A stretch of DNA of 64,000 nt from the NCBI GenBank assembly GCA_947561585.1, contig CANNZV010001829.1, forward strand, positions 62,001 to 126,000, given 5' to 3'. The stretch comes from Caprella mutica. Taxonomy: Eukaryota > Arthropoda > Malacostraca > Amphipoda > Caprellidae. Under the pieces are notes generated by a model. It saw only the letters and a list, made by a program, of their open reading frames with translations. It did no database searches and had not been told where the DNA came from. Position 1 is the first letter of the stretch. Each line of letters begins with the position of its first letter. Below are positions 58,510-64,000 of this stretch, piece after piece. The translations under genes and the position numbers were made by a program.

Positions 58510-59224
58510 GACCCTTGAGGACAACCTGTGTCCTCTCATCCACTTGGAAGTGGATAGGGGATTGTAGAGGAGAAGTGGAGCCTGGTGATGAAGCCAAGGA
58601 TTCTGCGGGTGAAGTTTCCGGTGTCATTATAGGTGTTCTCTCCGGGAGGTGGATGTTTAAGTCGTTGTCGACTGAGACGACCTCCCAGGGGACCTCCTCG
58701 ATGTTAAGTTCCTGAAGCAGGTCACCAAGAGGGTCTTGTCCCGGGATCTCAGAGAGGATGATTTGTTTGGTCCTAGAATGTGTCTCCTCTTCTCTGGGTG
58801 GACGGGAAAAATTAATAAGCCATTCCTGAAGAGCCGCCTCCACATCGTTTTCAGAGAGAACGGGGAGGCCCTCGACTGGTTTTGGTAAGGGGAAAGCTTG
58901 AAGAGTCCCAGAGAGGTCTGAGTCAATGGTAGGAGGGCTCCTCCCTATTTCTTCAACAGCGTCGCCATAGATGAGAAGATGTAGTTCCTCTCCATCCTGG
59001 CTAATACGACGAATCTGAAACTTTGGTAGGTTGAAGTTGTCCTCGAAAGAGGAAGAAGAGAAGAGCCAGCCTCCCCTGACCCCTCCTATCCTCAAGTGGC
59101 ATGGGGGTGTGGTGTCGGAGATTGAAGGGTGGAGGAAGATGTAGCTTGAAGTTAGAAGAGGTAGAAGAAGACTCTGATCGCCTTTGCCCGTTAACCCGTG
59201 GGTCTTCTCCGAGGAGAGCGACAT
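58510..59224 (-). pseudogene. Retroelement polymerase N-terminal region, copy 2
   Basis: Minus-strand open frame homologous to the N-terminal polymerase region of copy 1. Shared blocks are PPTIDSDLSGTLQAFPLPKP, ENDVEAALQEWL, EIPGQD and QELNIEEVP. It keeps the 28 bp that copy 1 has lost (encoding LNIHLPERT), so its frame stays open through SPGSTSPLQSPIHFQVDERT. Homology to copy 1 stops just after VDERT at about 58520; the sequence then runs into the terminal repeat of copy 1 at 58486. The RT and RNase H are missing from this copy. The ORF continues to 58139 only by reading through copy 1 DNA. Confidence 0.7.
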
Positions 59225-59410
59225 CGTCGGTGATCAGAAGGCTCCCCCCTTCAAAAACTCGAACCGCTGCAGGGCCTCTGAAGATTCCTGTCGATAAGTA
59301 CTACTTGAGCATGTCCAGAACTGCCTGTTCCAGGTAGTCAAAGGAAGGACCCTCCCCCCCCCCCACGATCATCACGAGCCGACTCAGACATGGAGGTATC
59401 CTATGGGGTT

Positions 59411-60247
59411 CTACTTCTTCTTAGCAGCCGAAGAGTAGGTGGTTTTCGAGGAACCAGCCTTGTTGTACGTTCTCTTCTTAGTGTACTTCGACCTTGCTTT
59501 AAGTCCTGCGACACGCTCTGACAAGTCGATGCCTACCTCTACTCTCATATATGTTACGAGGTAGAACAAACGGATGCGTTCGAGATGGATCGTTTTCGCA
59601 TTGTCGTTAAGACTGTCGAAGCATTCGTCAATGCTGAAAAGGTGCTTTAATTCCTCTTTTTGGCCTTTATTCAATTTCTTGTTTAATTTATCTTCGACGC
59701 ACTCTTTCGATGATAACTGTTCTATTGAATTCTAGGTGGGCCGTGTTGTTCTGAGGTCTTTCAGTGAGAGGGGTAATAGAGCGTCTTCGCCTTCTTCTTC
59801 TTCGTGGACGGATACTGCAGGCTCACTAGGTGGATTACCCTCCCTCTGGGTGTTTGTGGTAAGGGCATCAATGTTTGTTGAAATAAGATCAATTTGGCTT
59901 TCGAGGGCCTCAAATCGGATTGCTTCTTGTTGGTCAATTTGGGAATCAATTCTAGTTAAAATTATTTTTGGTATTTTAGGATTAAGATGTGGGCGTTTGG
60001 ATTTTGGAGATTTACGTTTTCTTTGTTTTACAGATTTGGAGCTCCCCCTGGATGAATAGCCTGCACCGCTGTGGCCACTCAAACTGGATTCACTACAACT
60101 GCGTACCCTCAAATTATATCTGGCTTCAACAGGTGGTAAAACTAGTGTATCTCTAACAAGGTTACTCACTCCGGGATCCAAAACCTCCTCTGAGATAGCC
60201 TCAGGCTGAGATGGGGGCGTCAGACGATGGTCTTCCCCCGACATCAA
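59411..60247 (-). pseudogene. Capsid-like (gag) ORF of retroelement copy 2
   Basis: Minus-strand ORF of ~278 codons starting with MMSGEDHRL at 60247, just downstream of the terminal repeat. It has one in-frame TAG (59732-59734). The N-terminal half has a basic patch (KQRKRKSPKSKRPH) and a likely coiled coil (about residues 95-135, QIDQQEAIRFEALESQIDLI), then an acidic EEEEGED stretch. After the TAG, a helical domain (FSIDECFDSLNDNAKTIHLE, RIRLFYLVTYM) is followed by a basic, Ser/Thr/Lys-rich tail ending SSAAKKK. A basic C-terminal tail is usual for nucleic-acid-packaging capsid proteins. No zinc knuckle is present. Function is inferred from position and composition, not homology. Confidence 0.6.
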
Positions 60248-60319
60248 CAGGCGAACGAGGCAGGAGGCGGAGATCTGAAGTGGAACAAGGAGCGAAGTCT
60301 TGGTGATGTTCGCAGTAGA

Positions 60320-60412
60320 GAAGCTGACAAGGTAATATCTGTGCTTCCAAGGCTCGGTTCCTTATATAGCTATAAGGAACCCGAGCCCCTTTCTGAAGAA
60401 AGGAGGAGGGGA
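60320..60412 (-). repeat. 93-bp terminal sequence of retroelement, copy 2
   Basis: Reverse-complement partner of 58393-58486, lying ~70 bp upstream of the capsid-like ORF of copy 2. On the minus strand it carries CTATATAAGG, a plausible TATA box directing transcription toward the ORF. Upstream of 60412 the AT-rich flank shows no homology to copy 1, which places the element's 5' boundary here. Confidence 0.65.
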
Positions 60413-62655
60413 ATTTCAATATTAAATTTTAAAAGCAATAAATTCATTTTTGGCCTTCGTTTAAGATATTAATTGTTTCCTAATTCATATAAACGTTTCT
60501 ATAATAAGTTTATCTAATTTTATACTTTTACATGAAAATTAAATGGATTTATTAAACCTGTTATTAGTTGGCAATCAAAAAAAATGGTGTACATTCTTCA
60601 TCTTCAGACTGAAAATTAGCAAAATCTTTAAACAACATTTAAAATCAAAAATATCCATTCAAATTTGATGGGGTGAATTGAAGGGGACGATTAAGGCCGA
60701 CTCCAACTAGACCAAAAAATATTGACAAACTGCACAGTGTAGGCGAGCTTCAGATATGTTTTTGAATATTGAATATTTGATTGGCATGATATCAAAATCT
60801 CTAAACCTGCATATAAACTGTCAAGGTGAGTAGAAATATATGTTATGTGAAAACAAAAATATTTTTAAGACTTCAAACATTGACGACTGTATAGCCATCT
60901 GCAGATCTCTTTCGAAATAATTCATATAAACTAATAATAAGAATAAAAAACGTTAAACCTTTTGATAAAAGTTTTAAATTAGATATAATGATCTGGTGGA
61001 CTTTACGTTTAAATACTTGTTATGAGAAAGAAGTTATATAAAATTCATATATATAGTAATTTTGGTCGCAGATGAAAACTATTAATATCATCCCAATTAG
61101 TAAAGTGAATATTACAAAACTGAACGATGTATCAAACTCCTACCTGAATAAATATTTTCATTGAATGTTATCACAGATAAAACATGATATTTACAGTTTC
61201 AATGCAGATAACAATTTATTAAGGAAAAAAAAGTTAAGTAACGTTTAGCTAATAGTAAGTTTATTGTGAAGATAATATTTATAGAAGACAAACGTAGCTT
61301 CATATTCCAATATAATATATGTATATACAAACAATAATTATTTTTGAATCACTTTTTGACGTACCACAGGTTTAATCAAATCTCAAAATATTTTTTTATT
61401 GTTTATTGATTAATTAGAGTAATATTGTCTTCTAGAATACTAGTAGTTCCTGATTTATCAGTTTCAACGAAATTACATACAAAACTATTAATAGAGTCTA
61501 ACATATATGAGAATATCATTCGATAATAATATATTTGAACAAATGAATGAAAAGGTGAATACCGTTATATAAAAATAGAGTTTCCTCTTGATGTAAATTT
61601 CTCAAGTCTTAGTTAATAAAGTCAATATTTCGATACGTGAAATTAGTAAACTGTGAATAAATAGTCAGGGATACATTTTTCATCTCGTATTCCACTCTAA
61701 TAAATGGAACCATGAAATGCCTCTAGATTTATTTCTCTTTGATGAAGGATTGACTCTTGAAGATGATGTGAATTCCAAAGCAACTGGAGTAGCTTTAGTA
61801 TATACATATGTTTATATAGTATATCAGTGTGAGCTCGTCTCAGATTCTGGAACTGATCAATATAAATGAGACGAGATCTGTGTATTCACAATAGAGTTAT
61901 TGTTTGATTGATGTAATATATATTTATATTGATAAATAAATATAAAGATATCCGAGGATTTTAGATCTTTTATGAGATATATGTTTTTAATTTGTATATA
62001 CTTTTCGCAACCATTGAAAATGTAGATATTATTGATAGAAATATTAACTGTATCGATGACCTAATTCATAAACGTTATGCAATCCAAACTTTACATATTA
62101 ACTAATTAAGTTTAATGATAATTAATTTCATTTACATAAACTAATATTGAATTATAATTGTTTGCAAAAAGGATCATGCAAATTTTATCTAAAACTTCTT
62201 TATGTCTACAATCAGCTGCTAATCATCTTCTATCAACTTCTAGTAACTGTTATGTAATTTGCAATGAACAGTGTTTTATATTTTCACCGATAGATATTAA
62301 TTAATCTTTCTTACTAGTGTACAGTTTGATAAACTTCGTTCACCTTGATGTATGGCTTTTGTCTATAATTTTTCTTATTTGATTATTTAGCAGGGTGACA
62401 ATAAAAAGTAGATGTTCCCATCTTTATATGGCCATTAGTCCAATAATGTATACCCATGAAAAAATAACAGATGTGGCATAATGGGTCATTTGGACAATAT
62501 TTAGAGGTGACTCAAGTCAATTGAAATTTTACCATTATTGACAAAAAATATGAATACCCACAATATTTTAGTTTATCCTAAAATTTACATATTATGCAAG
62601 TTTTTTTGTACACCATACAAATAAATGATTCATTTCTTTTTTAAATAAAACTGCA
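60413..62655. other. AT-rich noncoding stretch
   Basis: No gene, RNA gene or repeat recognised. GC content drops abruptly relative to the retroelement. Confidence 0.55.
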
Positions 62656-63060
62656 GTGTACACTCAATACTCCTACAATCATGGATGGAAGAAGTGGGAG
62701 GGAAAAATCCCCATTGCTAAAAAAAAGAGAGGGACGACTGGGGGAAATATCTCATTCATAGCGTTTATTTACAAGGTACTGTTTAAGATAACAGGGCAAA
62801 AATCCTCGTGGAAAAGAACATACAATAACTCCCCCCCCCCCCCACGGTCTCGAAATCCCCCAGGGCAAAAAAAGAACGATTTAATCCCGTCTCAAACCAA
62901 AACAAAATTGAATGTCCATATTGCGATTGCGAACAGACTATGGTCAATTAGTGAGGGTGAATCTTCTCAAGTGATAAAATCCTTTCAGGAATTTCGCGAA
63001 AGGAAATTTAGTGCTGGAAACCCTCTTCTGAAGAATCGCAAATATCATTTTTTTTAATTA
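62656..63060 (+). other. Purine/C-run region with 133-codon frame
   Basis: An open frame (62656-63057) without domain similarity contains the translated 13-C homopolymer at 62831-62843 (PPPPP). Composition changes along it, and 'gggggaaa' words resemble those near 32.0 kb. It is more likely a decayed repeat than a gene. Confidence 0.35.
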
Positions 63061-63164
63061 GACTGTGCAAAGTTCTAGAAGAATATCACGAATATAGTTC
63101 TATTATAGATTACAAGCTTTTAGTTTTGTATAGCGCATTTACAACATTCATATTTCATGTGATG

Positions 63165-63318
63165 TTAAGGTCGACTTCCAATGCAGCAATTGTACCCACG
63201 CGACTGAAGCCGTGCGGCTCTCCTCTCAAGGTTGAATTCCAATGCGGTAACAGAAGAGGCAAGAGTCGCTCGGCTCTCCTTTTGGACTGCTGTCCGATGT
63301 GGTCGTACAAGTGAGTAC
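63165..63318 (+). other. GC-richer island with an internal ~60-bp near-duplicate
   Basis: 'aaggtcgacttccaatgcag' (63168) and 'aaggttgaattccaatgcgg' (63228) begin two ~60-bp units, each ending near 'cggctctcc'. Short frames give VDFQCSNCTHATEAV and VEFQCGN, with a donor-like 'caagtgagtac' at 63308. Could be an old exon fragment; too short to assign. Confidence 0.3.
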
Positions 63319-64000
63319 ATTACTATAGATTAAATGATGACAGTGTTGTCGTGTCAGAAATCGGAATACAAGAGATGCAAGGCCGATACTTGAAAATATT
63401 GCTAGTGACTGCATTGAGTTGATTGAAATACAAGTTTAAAGTAAATTATATTGAGTAAATACAAGTATAAATAAAAAGATTCCTCGTGTTCTCTACTTTT
63501 ATCCAATATAAAATAATAGACCAAATATATAAACCTAACTGATAATAGAAAAACACGGTATTTTTCTTTGTATTTTCAGGAAAGTTAACAGAGGGTACAG
63601 TTGGAGGGCAAATATACAGAGTGTGCTAAACCAAAAAGCTGGGGCCTAAACTGGCAGAGTAGCTTAACTGTTTGTTTCACATCATAGCGGCATAGATGTC
63701 TTCCAGGCAGAATGGCCTAATCAGTAGTGCACACACATAATATTGCTTCACAGTGCGATGCATTCAAAGACAGAGTGACTTAAACAGCAGATTAATGGTT
63801 TTTGTTATATTCCTTGACTGTATTGATGAAAGTCTTAAGCCTCTGTTACCCACTATTAGATACTTGAAGATTGGAATAACCTAATCTGCATTCAGATTTA
63901 AAATAATGCATAACAGATCCACTGTTTGAAACGATATAGAGTGATAGTATCTCTGGTAACATTTAATATCAAGTGAAAATATAGGTTTGGTACTCCTGTA
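63319..64000. other. Noncoding stretch to window end
   Basis: No gene recognised. 'acagagtgtgctaaaccaaa' near 63616 resembles insect transposon-end words but has no partner in the window. Confidence 0.45.

Noticed and set aside
62656..63057. 133-codon plus-strand frame
   Set aside because: It translates a C13 homopolymer and changes composition along its length; no recognisable domain or splice context.
63168..63260. C2H2 zinc-finger exon (FQCSNC...)
   Set aside because: Only a CxxC is present; the paired His residues are missing and the frame breaks within 25 codons.
1..64000. tRNA or rRNA genes
   Set aside because: I looked for T-loop words (GGTTCGAATCC type) with matching acceptor stems and for conserved rRNA blocks and found none by eye; a covariance-model scan would be decisive.

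Overview
The window looks like nuclear DNA of an arthropod, most likely an insect. It is strongly AT-rich, has no operons or dense gene order, and its recognisable coding sequence is almost all decayed transposable elements of animal type: two clades of LINE with different endonuclease architecture plus a third RT fragment, DD41D mariner elements, hAT-like termini, and a reverse-transcribing element whose polymerase recalls hepadnaviruses and DIRS. A hemipteran is a reasonable guess, but nothing here proves the order. No complete host gene can be identified. The only possible host exons are a duplicated segment at 35.4-37.6 kb (minus strand) and a weak exon pair at 43.3-43.6 kb (minus strand).

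Layout. 0-4 kb: AT-rich DNA with three copies of one dispersed repeat, two of them forming a ~1 kb inverted repeat. 4-7.1 kb: a GC-richer minus-strand LINE with an N-terminal PHD finger, a reverse transcriptase with a YIDDG box and a C-terminal restriction-like endonuclease, broken by point lesions. 7.1-18 kb: mostly featureless AT-rich DNA, with a foldback MITE at 11.0-11.5 kb. 18.4-20.6 kb: a duplicated ~0.45-0.49 kb repeat and a long GATTA-type microsatellite. 21.0-21.6 kb: a 51-bp minisatellite. 22.0-22.7 kb: a tract with extreme strand asymmetry (C much greater than G). 23.1-26.9 kb: a 32-bp minisatellite interrupted by a CR1-like LINE, with a second inverted LINE fragment at 27.6-27.9 kb. 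29-32 kb: degenerate duplicated repeats. 32.1-34.8 kb: a 21-bp minisatellite and a 2.2-kb homopyrimidine minisatellite.

35.4-37.6 kb: two direct copies of a ~480-bp segment whose minus-strand translations align codon by codon. 40.3-42.1 kb: a DD41D mariner pseudogene beside a TTAA-flanked MITE. 46.1-47.6 kb: an inverted stray fragment of the 32-bp minisatellite, then a mariner derivative rebuilt as an inverted repeat. 53.2-54.4 kb: another LINE RT fragment. 54.5-55.5 kb: small foldback elements. 55.9-60.4 kb: two convergent partial copies of the hepadnavirus/DIRS-like retroelement. One carries RT and RNase H, the other carries the capsid-like ORF and the polymerase N-terminus; they share a 94-bp terminal sequence containing a TATA-like motif. 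60.5-64 kb: mostly featureless.

The most interesting item is the retroelement pair at 55.9-60.4 kb. Next are the foldback-mariner architecture at 46.5 kb, the duplicated exon-like segment at 35-37 kb, the higher-order structure of the 32-bp satellite, and the large homopyrimidine array. All calls were made by reading the sequence; no database was searched.
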